A program made the translations under genes and the position numbers. This document shows, in pieces, positions 34,251 to 43,270 of a stretch of DNA of 64,000 nt (within the stretch, counting starts at the first letter, position 1; every line of letters starts with the position of its first letter). Origin of the DNA: Streptomyces sp. 2131.1 (GTDB lineage: Bacteria > Actinomycetota > Actinomycetes > Streptomycetales > Streptomycetaceae). The stretch is from NCBI RefSeq assembly GCF_900105515.1, contig NZ_FNSY01000001.1, forward strand, positions 868,001 to 932,000, written 5' to 3'. Below the pieces are notes generated by a model that did no database searches, was not told the origin of the DNA, and was given only the letters and a program-made list of their open reading frames with translations.

Positions 34251-35747
34251 ATGTCGTCAGCGAGCAATGCTTCCGTCCCGTCCCGGTTCGCGGGACTGCG
34301 TGACCGGTTCCACCGGCGCGATGCCGCCGTCTTCCAGGACCTGGCCCAGCGGCACTGGCCGGCCGCCGGTCCGGTGCTGCCCCGGCTGAGCCGCTCCGCC
34401 AACCACGGGCTGCTGTGGATGGGGGCGGCGGCCGGTATGGCCGCCTTCGGCGGCAGTGCGCGGGCCCGGCGGGCCGCGCTGAGGGGCATCGCCTCGCTCG
34501 CGGTGGCGTCGGCCGCGATCAACACGGTGGGCAAGGGGGCGGTCCGCAGGCAGCGGCCGATCCTGGACGCCGTGCCGGTGATACGGCAGCTGAAGCGGCA
34601 GCCGGTGACCACGTCGTTCCCCTCGGGGCACGCCGCGTCGGCCGCCGCGTTCGCCACCGGGGTGGCGCTGGAGTCGAAGGGCTGGGGTGCGGTCGTGGCA
34701 CCTGTCGCGCTGTCCGTCGCGGCGTCCCGCGTCTACACCGGGGTGCACTACCCGAGCGATGTGCTGGCCGGTGCGGCCCTGGGCGTGGGGGCGGCGTTCG
34801 CCCTGCGGGGGGTGATACCGACGAGGAACCAGCTGCCCGCGCCCGGCAGGCCGCCTGCCGACGCGCCCGCCCTGCCCGGAGGCCGGGGGCTGGTGGTGGT
34901 CGCCAACCAGGAGTCGGGGACGGCCACCGCGACGGCCTCGCTGATCAGGAACGCGCTGCCGGAGGCGGAGATCGTGGAGTGCCCGCCCGGCCGGCTCGCC
35001 TCGGAGCTGGCGCAGGCTGCGGACCGGTGCACGGCGCTGGGGGTGTGCGGCGGGGACGGCACGGTCAACCTCGCGGCCTCCGTGGCCGTGGAACACGGGG
35101 TGCCGCTCGCGGTCTTCCCGGGCGGCACGCTCAACCACTTCGCGTACGACCTGGGCATCGAGACCGTGGCCGACGCGTGCTCCGCGCTCGCCGCCGGAAG
35201 CGCGGTGCGGGCGGACCTGGGCCGGTTCCGGCCGGGGCCGGACGGCGCGCACGGCTACTTCCTCAACGCCTTCAGCCTGGGCGTTTATCCGGAGCTCGTG
35301 CGGATGCGGGAGCGCTGGTCGCCCCGGATCGGCGGCTGGCCCGCCGGGGTCCTGGCGGCCCTGCACGTGCTGCGTGGCGAACGCCCGCTGGAGGCCGAAC
35401 TCCAGGGCAAATGCCGCCCGTTGTGGCTGCTGTTCGTCGGCAACGGCCTGTTCCAGCGGGTGGGCCCGGCGCCCGGCCGGCGGCACAACCTCGCGGACGG
35501 ACTGCTGGACGTCCGCGTGGTGCACGGTGGCCGGACGCCCGGTCTGCGACTGCTGGCGGCGGCGGTCGCGGGTCCGCTGACCCGCTCCCCCATGCACGCG
35601 GCGGTACGCCGGCAGCGGGTGCGCGTCTCCGGCCTGAAGCCCGGCACGCCGTACGCGTACGACGGTGAAGTGGCGCACAGCGGGAGTGAGTTGATGATCG
35701 ACAAGCTGCCGGAGGCGCTGACGGTGTACTGCCCGAGGCCGATGTAG
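34251..35747 (+). CDS. PAP2 phosphatase fused to diacylglycerol/sphingosine kinase-like domain
   Basis: A fusion of about 498 residues. The N-terminal 200 residues are a PAP2 lipid-phosphate phosphatase with all three motifs: KGAVRRQRP, SFPSGHAAS and SRVYTGVHYPSD, plus membrane segments. The C-terminal part is a DAGK/LCB5 lipid-kinase domain with GVCGGDGTVNLAA and FPGGTLNHFAYD. One half removes a lipid phosphate and the other adds one, so it may exchange phosphate between membrane lipids. ATG 34251 is taken as start; ATG 34230 and GTG 34227 are alternatives. A terminator follows. Confidence 0.88.
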   Translation: MSSASNASVPSRFAGLRDRFHRRDAAVFQDLAQRHWPAAGPVLPRLSRSANHGLLWMGAAAGMAAFGGSARARRAALRGIASLAVASAAINTVGKGAVRRQRPILDAVPVIRQLKRQPVTTSFPSGHAASAAAFATGVALESKGWGAVVAPVALSVAASRVYTGVHYPSDVLAGAALGVGAAFALRGVIPTRNQLPAPGRPPADAPALPGGRGLVVVANQESGTATATASLIRNALPEAEIVECPPGRLASELAQAADRCTALGVCGGDGTVNLAASVAVEHGVPLAVFPGGTLNHFAYDLGIETVADACSALAAGSAVRADLGRFRPGPDGAHGYFLNAFSLGVYPELVRMRERWSPRIGGWPAGVLAALHVLRGERPLEAELQGKCRPLWLLFVGNGLFQRVGPAPGRRHNLADGLLDVRVVHGGRTPGLRLLAAAVAGPLTRSPMHAAVRRQRVRVSGLKPGTPYAYDGEVAHSGSELMIDKLPEALTVYCPRPM

Positions 35748-35772
35748 GGGGAACCGGCCCGAAGGCCGGGGA

Positions 35773-35804
35773 GGGGCGGTCGGCGTACGGTCGGCCGCCC
35801 CTTT
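35773..35804 (+). terminator. Terminator after the PAP2/lipid-kinase gene
   Basis: A stem of about 12 bp containing GGGGCGG/CCGCCCC and two G-U pairs, a small GTAC-centred loop, and TTT directly after. Confidence 0.7.
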
Positions 35805-35924
35805 CGCGCACTCCGCGACTGTCCACATCGCAAGATACCCATCTCATTATTCGGCGACAGGCCCTACGGTGGTCCTACCGATCAGCGCTTTCGCGGTTCG
35901 CGTTTCGAGAGAGGATGCACGGCC

Positions 35925-36734
35925 ATGTCGAAGGAGACCGCCGTCTACACCCACGGCCACCACGAGTCGGTGCTGCGCTCGCACAAGTGGCGCACCGCCG
36001 CCAACTCCGCGGCCTACCTTGTCGGCGAACTGCGCCCGGGCCTGGACGTGCTGGACGTCGGCTGCGGCCCCGGCACCATCACCGCCGACCTGGCCGCCCT
36101 GGTCGCCCCGGGCCGGGTGACGGGCCTGGACACCACCGAGGGAATCCTGGCCCAGGCGGCCGAGGTGGCCGCCGAACGCGGCCTGGACAACGTGGAGTTC
36201 GCCGTCGCGGACGTCCACGCCCTGGACTACCCCGACGACTCGTTCGACGTGGTCCACGCCCATCAGGTCCTCCAGCACGTGGGCGACCCGGTGCAGGCAC
36301 TGCGCGAGATGCGCCGGGTGTGCCGCCCCGGGGGCGTCGTCGCGGCGCGCGACAGCGACTACGCGGCGATGACCTGGTACCCCGAGTCGCCGGGCATGGA
36401 CCGCTGGGCGGACCTGTACGGCAGGGTGGCCCGCGCCAACGGCGGCGAGCCGGACGCCGGGCGCCGGCTGCTGTCCTGGGCGCGGCAGGCGGGGTTCACC
36501 GACATCACGCCCACGGCGGGCTCCTGGTGTTACGCCACACCGGAGAACCGGGCCTGGTGGAGCAGCCTGTGGGCGGACCGCACCGTCGGCTCGGTGTACG
36601 CGAAGCTCGCGGTGGACGGCGGGCACGCCACGGCGGAGGAACTGACGGAGATCGCCGAGGCGTGGCGCGAGTGGGGCGCGCAGGGCGACGGCTGGTTCAT
36701 GGTCCCGCACGGCGAGCTGCTCTGCCGCGTCTGA
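35925..36734 (+). CDS. Class I SAM-dependent methyltransferase (UbiE-like)
   Basis: A 269-residue methyltransferase. Motif I is VLDVGCGPGTITADL near residue 40, then VTGLDTTEGIL, motif II DSFDVVHAHQVLQH and motif III LREMRRVCRPGG. The length and pattern match UbiE/Coq5-like small-molecule methyltransferases. ATG 35925 has GAGAGG about 12 nt upstream. It stands alone; the substrate is unknown. Confidence 0.9.
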   Translation: MSKETAVYTHGHHESVLRSHKWRTAANSAAYLVGELRPGLDVLDVGCGPGTITADLAALVAPGRVTGLDTTEGILAQAAEVAAERGLDNVEFAVADVHALDYPDDSFDVVHAHQVLQHVGDPVQALREMRRVCRPGGVVAARDSDYAAMTWYPESPGMDRWADLYGRVARANGGEPDAGRRLLSWARQAGFTDITPTAGSWCYATPENRAWWSSLWADRTVGSVYAKLAVDGGHATAEELTEIAEAWREWGAQGDGWFMVPHGELLCRV

Positions 36735-36817
36735 GCGCACGGCCGGACACGCTCCGGACACGGCAGAGAACGCTCCGGGCGCACGGCCGGGCACGCTCCC
36801 GACGCACGGCAGAAACC
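36735..36817. repeat. Imperfect tandem repeat, about 44-bp unit
   Basis: Starting at the methyltransferase stop, a unit beginning GCGCACGGCCGG and running through CACGCTCC and ACGGCAGA (36735-36778) is repeated at 36779-36817 with a few changes and one small deletion. It fills most of the gap before the VOC gene. Confidence 0.6.
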
Positions 36818-36847
36818 GAACGGATCACATGGCGGCGGGCGGCCAAC

Positions 36848-36860
36848 TAACCTGGCCGCC
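36848..36860 (+). promoter_or_regulatory. Putative leaderless promoter of the VOC gene (-10 box)
   Basis: TAACCT at 36848-36853 lies 7 nt before ATG 36861, with no ribosome site. Confidence 0.4.
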
Positions 36861-37214
36861 ATGGAGATCCTGGGAACCACGCTGCGTATCTGCGTCGACG
36901 ACCTGGAGGCCGCGGTGGCCTTCTACGAGGAGCTCACGGGCGCGCCCGCCCTCCGCTTCGAGCGCGGCGGGGTGTCCGTCGCGGCGATCAGCTGCTTCCT
37001 GCTGATGAGCGGCCCCGAATCGGAGCTGGAGATCCTCCGCAAGGTCACCGCGACCATCGCCGTGAAGAACGTCGACGAGGCCCACGCGAACCTGACCCGG
37101 GTCGGCGCCCGCGTCATCGCGGGCCCCGTCCCGACCCCGGCGGGCCGCAACCTGATCGCGCTGCACCCGGACGGCTCGGTCTTCGAGTACGTCGACCGCA
37201 ACGCACCCGCCTAG
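36861..37214 (+). CDS. VOC (glyoxalase/bleomycin-resistance-type) family protein
   Basis: A 117-residue vicinal-oxygen-chelate protein. The beta-alpha-beta-beta-beta repeats are visible: TLRICVDDLEAAVAFYEELTG at the start and VKNVDEAHANL then IALHPDGSVFEYVD in the second half. The family includes glyoxalases, dioxygenases and antibiotic-binding proteins; nothing here defines the ligand. The start lacks a ribosome site and appears leaderless. Confidence 0.85.
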   Translation: MEILGTTLRICVDDLEAAVAFYEELTGAPALRFERGGVSVAAISCFLLMSGPESELEILRKVTATIAVKNVDEAHANLTRVGARVIAGPVPTPAGRNLIALHPDGSVFEYVDRNAPA

Positions 37215-37286
37215 GCGAGGTCGGTCGCGGCCGTGCGGCAGCCGCAGTCCGGGGCGCCGCCGTGCCCGTTCGCCACCGTCGCCGCG

Positions 37287-39254
37287 TCAGACGCCGGGCC
37301 GCATCCGGTAGTTGTACCGGTCCGGCAGCGGTTCGTCCGTGAGCCGGTTCCACACCTCCTCCAAGATCTCCGCACCCTCGCGCAGGTCCGCGACCTCGAA
37401 GCCCGCGTCGAACACGGCCTTCGCGGCGTCTTTCCGGCCCTCCGCGATCAGCAGTCGGGCCTCCAGCAGCCGGAACCGGCCCCGCGCCCGGACCTCCTGC
37501 GGCAGCCCCGCCCACACCGTGCGGGCGGCCCCGGTGCGGGCGGCCGTGAGCAGGGCCTCGATCGCCTCCCTGCCGAGGGCGGCGCCGGCGGCGGTCCACG
37601 CACGGTCGCCGTCGGTCCGCTCGGCGCACAGTCCGTCGAACGCCTCCGCGTAGTACTCGGCGGCCAGTTCGCGCTGGCCGCTCGCACGGGCGGCGACAGC
37701 CAGACAGCGCAGCAGCGGCCAGCGGGAGGCGGCGGTGGCGAGGCCGCGTTCCCAGCTGCGGACCGCCTGGGCGCGGTCGTCGGCGTGCCACTGCGCGATG
37801 CCGAGGTGGTACTCCGTGAGCGGTTCGGCGGGGGCGGTCTCCAGCATGTCGCGCCAGTGCCGGGAGACCAGCGTGGGCCCGGGGACCGTTCCGTCGGGGC
37901 CGGGGAACGTGCCCTGGTCCAGCAGCTCCAGCCAGGGCGCCTGCTCCTCGCCCAGCGTGTCGTCGGTGAACGGCGTGCCGGGCAGCTTGTACCGCCCGCG
38001 CCGCACTTCGAGGGCGCCCCAGCCGGAGCCGGTGGCGAGCCGTTCGCCCGGTTCGGCGTCGGCGTGGGCGCGCCAGGCGGCGTACGCGGCGTCCACGTCC
38101 GCGCGCGGCAGGGCGTCGGCGAGGCGCTGCTCGGTCTCGGCGCGGGCGGCCGCCCAGTCGTCGCCGTGGACGGTGGCGGGGTCGGCCGCGAGCGGCCCGT
38201 AGGACTCCAGCCAGCTGAACTCGCCGCCCGGCTCCAGCGGTACGTGCTCCAGCTGGGTGCGGGCCAGGCCCGCCTGGATCTCCGCGTAGCCGCCGGTGCC
38301 CGGTTCGGTGAGCCATTCCTGCCAGCGCCGCCCTCCGGACCCGCTGCCCCAGAGGAACAGCTTGCGGCCGCGCAGCAGGTCGGTGGAGGTCTGGACGAGT
38401 CCGTGGCCGTGCTCGTCCAGAGAGGCGATCCAGCGTCGGGCGCCGTCGGGCACCTCGTAGAAGTAGTCGGCGGGGTACTCGCTGCGGAGCGGGTAGGTGC
38501 GGTCGGTGCCGCCGCTCTCGGGGACGGGCACGCGGGACAGCGTGCGCTCGTACCCGAAGTGCCAGGCCTCGTCGGCGGGCGCGACCACCCGGGTGCGCGC
38601 GTCCTCGGGGACGGCGATGTTGGACCACCAGTAGACAGGTGCGGGCTGCTCGTGCGGGTTGCGTATCCGTACGCCGACGTGCAGGAACGCGGAGTCGGCG
38701 GGGAGCCACAGGTCGACCTGGAACGGCAGGTCGCGCAGCCGCTCCCACTCCCAGAGCCGGACCATCTCGCCGCCGTCGGGCGCCGGGACGAGGGCCGCGT
38801 GCACCGGGGCGCAGGAGAAGGTGGTGTGGCCGGTCGCGCCGATGTTCCACTCGATGCCGCCGGAGAACCAGGCACCGTTGAGCGCGAAGTCGGCGGGCTG
38901 GACGACCGGGTTGACGTACACGAGGTCGCGGCCGGCCGGCTTGTGGACGAGGGAGTGGATGCGGCCGCCGAGGCCGGGGAGCACGGTGACGCGCAGGTGG
39001 TCGTTCTCTATGACGATCGCGTCGAGGTCCGTGGGGACGCGCTCGCGCCCGTAGCCGTCGAGGAGGCGGACGGGCAGGACGGTCGACAGCGGGGCGTGGC
39101 CGAGCTGCCGGGCCATGTCGCGCGGGAGTCCGGACCGGTCCCGGTCGTCGATGACATGCGTCTCGTCCAGCGGCCGCAGCGCGGGCAGCGGGTTCTCCGG
39201 CCCCGTCGCCGCGGCGGGCAGGGTCAGTACGGCACGTCGTACGGTGGTGGCCAA
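37287..39254 (-). CDS. DUF5107 domain protein with TPR-like C-terminus
   Basis: A 655-residue protein, predicted cytoplasmic. Residues 60-350 resemble the galactose-mutarotase-like beta-sandwich of DUF5107 (LDAIVIENDHLRVTVLPGLG, FSGGIEWNIGATGH, PVYWWSNIAVPE). The C-terminal 220 residues are helical, with repeat-like spacing (EYHLGIAQWHADDRAQAVRS, AAKAVFDAGFEVADL), as in TPR proteins. The domain suggests carbohydrate binding or hydrolysis. TTG 39254 is chosen because GAGG lies about 5 nt upstream and residues further upstream are not protein-like. It is divergent from the DUF6204 gene. Confidence 0.82.
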   Translation of the reverse strand: MATTVRRAVLTLPAAATGPENPLPALRPLDETHVIDDRDRSGLPRDMARQLGHAPLSTVLPVRLLDGYGRERVPTDLDAIVIENDHLRVTVLPGLGGRIHSLVHKPAGRDLVYVNPVVQPADFALNGAWFSGGIEWNIGATGHTTFSCAPVHAALVPAPDGGEMVRLWEWERLRDLPFQVDLWLPADSAFLHVGVRIRNPHEQPAPVYWWSNIAVPEDARTRVVAPADEAWHFGYERTLSRVPVPESGGTDRTYPLRSEYPADYFYEVPDGARRWIASLDEHGHGLVQTSTDLLRGRKLFLWGSGSGGRRWQEWLTEPGTGGYAEIQAGLARTQLEHVPLEPGGEFSWLESYGPLAADPATVHGDDWAAARAETEQRLADALPRADVDAAYAAWRAHADAEPGERLATGSGWGALEVRRGRYKLPGTPFTDDTLGEEQAPWLELLDQGTFPGPDGTVPGPTLVSRHWRDMLETAPAEPLTEYHLGIAQWHADDRAQAVRSWERGLATAASRWPLLRCLAVAARASGQRELAAEYYAEAFDGLCAERTDGDRAWTAAGAALGREAIEALLTAARTGAARTVWAGLPQEVRARGRFRLLEARLLIAEGRKDAAKAVFDAGFEVADLREGAEILEEVWNRLTDEPLPDRYNYRMRPGV

Positions 39255-39460
39255 GGCAACCTCGCTTCTCGCGCGGGCCGCCACAGGTCCGGGCGCCCCC
39301 CCGATGACCATGGAACACGCCGGTCGCCGCCCGGACAAGGGGCGTCTTTCCGGCCGCTGCCGGCGTCACGGGCAACCGGAATTCCGTTTCCGTCCTGCTC
39401 GCGGCCCCGTACGCTCCCTTCGGACACGAACGCGGCAGGCGAGAGGAACAGCGGAAACAG

Positions 39461-39796
39461 ATGAGCACGCAGCACACGTACCGGGTGATCGTGCGCGGCA
39501 CCTTCCAGGAGCTGACGGACGCGGCGCGCGAACGGCTGCTGGCCGAGGTGGAGGAGCACGGGCTCGCCGCGATGCAGTTCACCGAGGAGGGGTCGCTCAC
39601 CTACGACCGGGTCCTGAAGCACTTCAGCTTCCGCTACGTGGTCGTCTCGGACGCCGGGGACGGCGAGGAGATGGCGTCCGCGATCGCCGAGGACCGCGCG
39701 CAGACGACGCTGCGCGAGGCGGGCTACGGGCACGGCGAACTGCGGTCCACGGCTACGGACATGGACACGATGAAGATCAACTACAAGCGCCGCTGA
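39461..39796 (+). CDS. DUF6204 family protein
   Basis: A 111-residue small protein found widely in Streptomyces (DUF6204), function unknown. It starts STQHTYRVIVRGTFQELTD and ends DTMKINYKRR. The pattern is a compact alpha/beta domain without signal or membrane segments. A strong hairpin terminator follows its stop. Confidence 0.8.
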   Translation: MSTQHTYRVIVRGTFQELTDAARERLLAEVEEHGLAAMQFTEEGSLTYDRVLKHFSFRYVVVSDAGDGEEMASAIAEDRAQTTLREAGYGHGELRSTATDMDTMKINYKRR

Positions 39797-39802
39797 AGCC
39801 CG

Positions 39803-39831
39803 CCGCGCGACCGGGCGCTCCGGTCGCGCGG
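39803..39831. terminator. Bidirectional terminator hairpin
   Basis: A perfect 12-bp stem (39803-39814 with 39820-39831), 5-nt loop, between the convergent DUF6204 and LacI genes. Confidence 0.8.
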
Positions 39832-39839
39832 CCCCGCCT

Positions 39840-40865
39840 CTACTGGGGCGCCGGTGCCGTGGAGCCCCGCGGGGTGAGCGAGGGGGTCGGCACCTGGAGG
39901 GCGCCGGTGTCGGTGCCCTCCATCAGCGAGAACAGGTTGCGGGCCACCTCGGCGCCGAAGTGGTGGACGTCGTGGCTCATCGCGGACAGGGTGGGATGGG
40001 TGATCCGGCACAGCTGGGAGTCGTCCCACGCGAGCAGCGAGACGTCGTCCGGGACCACGAAGCCCATCTCGGCGGCGACTCCGGCGCCGGCCACCGCCAT
40101 GATGTCGTTGTCGTAGACGATCGCGGTCGGCCTGTCCTTCGCCAGGAGCAGCGAGCGCGTCGCGCGCGCGCCTTCCCGTTCGTCGAAGCCGGTCGCGATC
40201 TGGACCCCCGGTTCCAGGCCGAGTTCGCGCACGGTGGCCTCGAAGGCCCGGGTCCTGATCGCACTGTGTCCGAAACCGGCCGGTCCGCCGACCCGGGCGA
40301 GGCGCCGGTGGCCCAGGGCGGCCAGATAGCGGACGGCCTCCGCCGTCGCCGTGGCGTCGTCGGTCCACACCGCGGGGAAGGAGCCGGTCAGCGACGGATG
40401 GCCGACGGCGACCGCGGGCAGCCCGATGGACTCCAGCGCCGGCACCCGCGGGTCGTCCACCCGGAAGTCGACGAGCACGGCGCCCGCGATGGTCTGGCTG
40501 CGCCACCACGTCCGGTAGAGCTCGATCTCCTCGTCCACGTCGCGGACCAGCCGCAGCAACAGGGAGCAGGACCGCTCCGCAAGGACGCTCTCGATGCCCG
40601 AGATGAAGTCCATGTAGAAGGGTTCGAGACCCAGCAGGCGGGCCGGGCGGCACAGGACGAGACCGACGATGTCGACCCGGCGGCCGGAGAGGCTGCGCGC
40701 CGTCTGGTTCGGCGCCCAGCCCAGCTCCCGGGCGGCCTCGAAGATGCGCTCCCGGGTCGCGTCGGAGACACCGGGTTTGCGGTTGAAGGCGAGCGAGACG
40801 GCACCCTTGGACACGCCCGCCCGGGCGGCGACGTCCTTGATGGTGACGCGGGCCGGAACGGTCAC
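39840..40865 (-). CDS. LacI family transcriptional regulator of the mannan locus
   Basis: A 341-residue LacI repressor. The helix-turn-helix is TIKDVAARAGVSKGAVSLAF and the hinge follows at WAPNQTARSLSG. The ligand domain carries AIVYDNDIMAVAGAG and DDVSLLAWDDSQLC. Its ATG overlaps the stop of the beta-mannosidase gene by 4 bp, so it is made with that enzyme. I infer that it represses the mannan genes and is released by a mannooligosaccharide. The candidate operator is GACAACGTTGTC in front of the kinase and mannanase genes. Confidence 0.92.
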   Translation of the reverse strand: MTVPARVTIKDVAARAGVSKGAVSLAFNRKPGVSDATRERIFEAARELGWAPNQTARSLSGRRVDIVGLVLCRPARLLGLEPFYMDFISGIESVLAERSCSLLLRLVRDVDEEIELYRTWWRSQTIAGAVLVDFRVDDPRVPALESIGLPAVAVGHPSLTGSFPAVWTDDATATAEAVRYLAALGHRRLARVGGPAGFGHSAIRTRAFEATVRELGLEPGVQIATGFDEREGARATRSLLLAKDRPTAIVYDNDIMAVAGAGVAAEMGFVVPDDVSLLAWDDSQLCRITHPTLSAMSHDVHHFGAEVARNLFSLMEGTDTGALQVPTPSLTPRGSTAPAPQ

Positions 40866-43270
40866 TTCGTACCCACGCAGAAGAGGGCGGCCCGCACGTC
40901 GTCGGCGGTCACGTCGCCGCAGCCGTCGACCCGGACGCGGACCTGTTCGCCGGGCAGCAGGGTGACGAGGCCACGGTCGGCCGTGGCTGCGGGGCCGAGC
41001 CGGTCCGCCTGGAGGAGGAGATCCCTGACGAGGGTGTGCGCGTTGACCACCACGTGGACGTTACCACCGCCGTCCGGGGCGGGTTCCACGCCGACGTCGA
41101 AGGCCGGCTGCTCGTAGTCGAACTCCTTGTCGGGGACCGGGAACCAGGTGGCCCGCAGGCCGTCCGCGTCGGCGACGAGGAACTCCGTGGTGCTGTGCCC
41201 GGCCGGCAGGAGCCCGGCCGCCACGGGGAGGCGTACGACGGAGCGCGGCGCGACCGTCACCTCCTGGGCGCCGTGAGCGGTGACCGATCCGCCGGCTTCG
41301 ACGCGGCGCAGGGTCACCTCGGTGCGCCAGGGCGCGGCGGACTGGTTGATCACCGCGAGCACGGGCCCCTCGTCGCCCGCGCCCGCGGGTTGCAGGGTCA
41401 GCAGCCGGTCCGCGTACACCCGGCGCAGCTCGTGGTGGAGCGGCTTGAGCCGGCCGTCCCCGTCGACCGCGGCCCAGGAGCTGACCGGCCAGCAGTCGTT
41501 CAGCTGCCAGACGACGGTGCCCGCGCAGACCGGCCAGTGGGAGCGCCAGTGCTCGATGCCGGCGGCCACGGCGCGGGCCTGGACGACCTGTGTGAGGTAG
41601 TGCCAGCGGTCGAAGTCGCCCTCGGGCAGGGCGAAGTGGCGGGCGACACCGCGGTCGAGCTTGCCGTTGCCGTCCTCGGCCTTCTGGTGGTGGAGCATGC
41701 CGGGCGAGTCGGGGGCCAGGTCCTCGTCGGGCAGGGCGCGCCGGAGCGTGGCCAGGGCGGGCGGGGCCTGCCAGCCGAACTCGGAGACGAAGCGGGGGAC
41801 GTTCGCGCGGTACTCCGCGTAGTCCTGGCGGTTCCACACCTCCCAGGAGTGGAAGGTGCCGTGGTCGGGGTCGTTGGGGTGGTGGTCCCACGATCCGGAC
41901 CAGGGGCTGCCCGCGCTGTAGGCGCGGGTGGGGTCGAGTTCGGCGACGATACGGGGCAGCAGGCCGAGGTAGTAGCCCTCGCCCCAGGAGTCGCCGGACA
42001 GGCCGGACTCCCAGTCCCAGTCGCGGAAGCCCCAGAGGTTCTCGTTGTTGCCGTTCCAGAGGACCAGGCTGGCGTGCGGCATGAGCCGGACAACGTTGTC
42101 GCGGGCTTCGGCCTCGACCTCGCCGCGCAGCGGCTGCTCCTCGGGGTACGCGGCGCAGGCGAAGAGGAAGTCCTGCCAGACCATGAGGCCCAACTCGTCG
42201 CAGGCGTCGTAGAACGCCTCGTCCTCGTAGATGCCGCCGCCCCATATGCGTACCAGGTCGACGTTGGCGTCGGCCGCCTGGCGCAGACGGGTGCGGTAGC
42301 GCTCGGGGGTGACGCGCGAGGGGAAGGCGTCGTCGGGGATCCAGTTGACGCCGCGGGCGAAGATCCGCTCACCGTTGACGACGAGGGTGAAGCCCGTGCC
42401 GTGCGCGTCGGGGGTGCGGTCGACCTCGACGGTGCGGAAGCCGATGCGCCGGTGCCAGGTGTCGAGCGGGCCGGCGTCACCGAGCAGGGTGACGTCGAGG
42501 TCGTACAGGGGCTGGTCCCCGTACCCGCGCGGCCACCACAGCCGCGGGCCTTCCACGGTCAGCCGCAGCACGGCTTCGTCGCCCTCGAAGACGGCCTCTG
42601 CCTCCTGGCCGGCCACGGTGGCCCGTGCCCGGAGGGCGGCCGCCGCCCCGGACTGCGTACGCTCCACCCGGAGCCGCACCTCGACGCTGCCGCGGCCCTC
42701 GTCGACGGTGACGAGGGGACGGACGGAAGCGAGGCGGGCGGTGGACCAGTGCTCAAGCCGTACGGGCCGCCAGATGCCGGCGGTGACGATCGTCGGCCCC
42801 CAGTCCCAGCCGAACCCGCACGCCATCTTGCGGATGTACTGGAACGGCTCGGGATACACGTTGGGCCGGTCACCGGTGACGGCGCGGACCGCCTCGGCCT
42901 CCTCGTACGCAGAGGTGAAGCGCACCTCCAGACGGCCGGTCAGCCCGGTGGCGTCGAACCGGTAGGTGCGGTGCATGTTGCGGGTGGTCCCCAGTTCCCG
43001 GCCGTCGAACGTGATCCGCGCGGCGGTGTCCAGGCCCTGGAAGACGAGGTCGGTGCGCTCGTGTCCGCTCTCGTGGGACACGTCGGTGAGATACGTCCAC
43101 GCGCGCCGGCCGACCCAGGAGACCTCGGTCTCGTTGCGGTCGAGGAAGGGGTCCGGGATGACGTCCGCGGCGAGCAGGTCGGTGTGGACACAGCCGGGGA
43201 CCCGGGCGGGCAGCAGCGCTTGGTCGTAGCGCAGCTTCCAGTCCTCGGTGAGCGGGGTGATGTCCTTCAT
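40862..43270 (-). CDS. Beta-mannosidase, glycoside hydrolase family 2
   Basis: An 802-residue GH2 enzyme with the usual sandwich, Ig-like and TIM-barrel domains. The acid/base is Glu410 in NGNNENLWG and the nucleophile is Glu497 in FVSEFGWQAPP. The NENLWG form, with FLFACAAYP before it, is typical of beta-mannosidases rather than beta-galactosidases. There is no signal peptide, so it acts in the cytoplasm, cutting mannose from imported mannooligosaccharides. It is divergent from the importer operon and coupled to the LacI gene. Confidence 0.93.
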   Translation of the reverse strand: MKDITPLTEDWKLRYDQALLPARVPGCVHTDLLAADVIPDPFLDRNETEVSWVGRRAWTYLTDVSHESGHERTDLVFQGLDTAARITFDGRELGTTRNMHRTYRFDATGLTGRLEVRFTSAYEEAEAVRAVTGDRPNVYPEPFQYIRKMACGFGWDWGPTIVTAGIWRPVRLEHWSTARLASVRPLVTVDEGRGSVEVRLRVERTQSGAAAALRARATVAGQEAEAVFEGDEAVLRLTVEGPRLWWPRGYGDQPLYDLDVTLLGDAGPLDTWHRRIGFRTVEVDRTPDAHGTGFTLVVNGERIFARGVNWIPDDAFPSRVTPERYRTRLRQAADANVDLVRIWGGGIYEDEAFYDACDELGLMVWQDFLFACAAYPEEQPLRGEVEAEARDNVVRLMPHASLVLWNGNNENLWGFRDWDWESGLSGDSWGEGYYLGLLPRIVAELDPTRAYSAGSPWSGSWDHHPNDPDHGTFHSWEVWNRQDYAEYRANVPRFVSEFGWQAPPALATLRRALPDEDLAPDSPGMLHHQKAEDGNGKLDRGVARHFALPEGDFDRWHYLTQVVQARAVAAGIEHWRSHWPVCAGTVVWQLNDCWPVSSWAAVDGDGRLKPLHHELRRVYADRLLTLQPAGAGDEGPVLAVINQSAAPWRTEVTLRRVEAGGSVTAHGAQEVTVAPRSVVRLPVAAGLLPAGHSTTEFLVADADGLRATWFPVPDKEFDYEQPAFDVGVEPAPDGGGNVHVVVNAHTLVRDLLLQADRLGPAATADRGLVTLLPGEQVRVRVDGCGDVTADDVRAALFCVGTK

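Noticed and set aside
37114..39600. 828-codon minus-strand open frame overlapping the DUF5107 gene in another frame
   Set aside because: Arg/Pro-rich out-of-frame reading; the DUF5107 frame has real secondary-structure patterns and a ribosome site.
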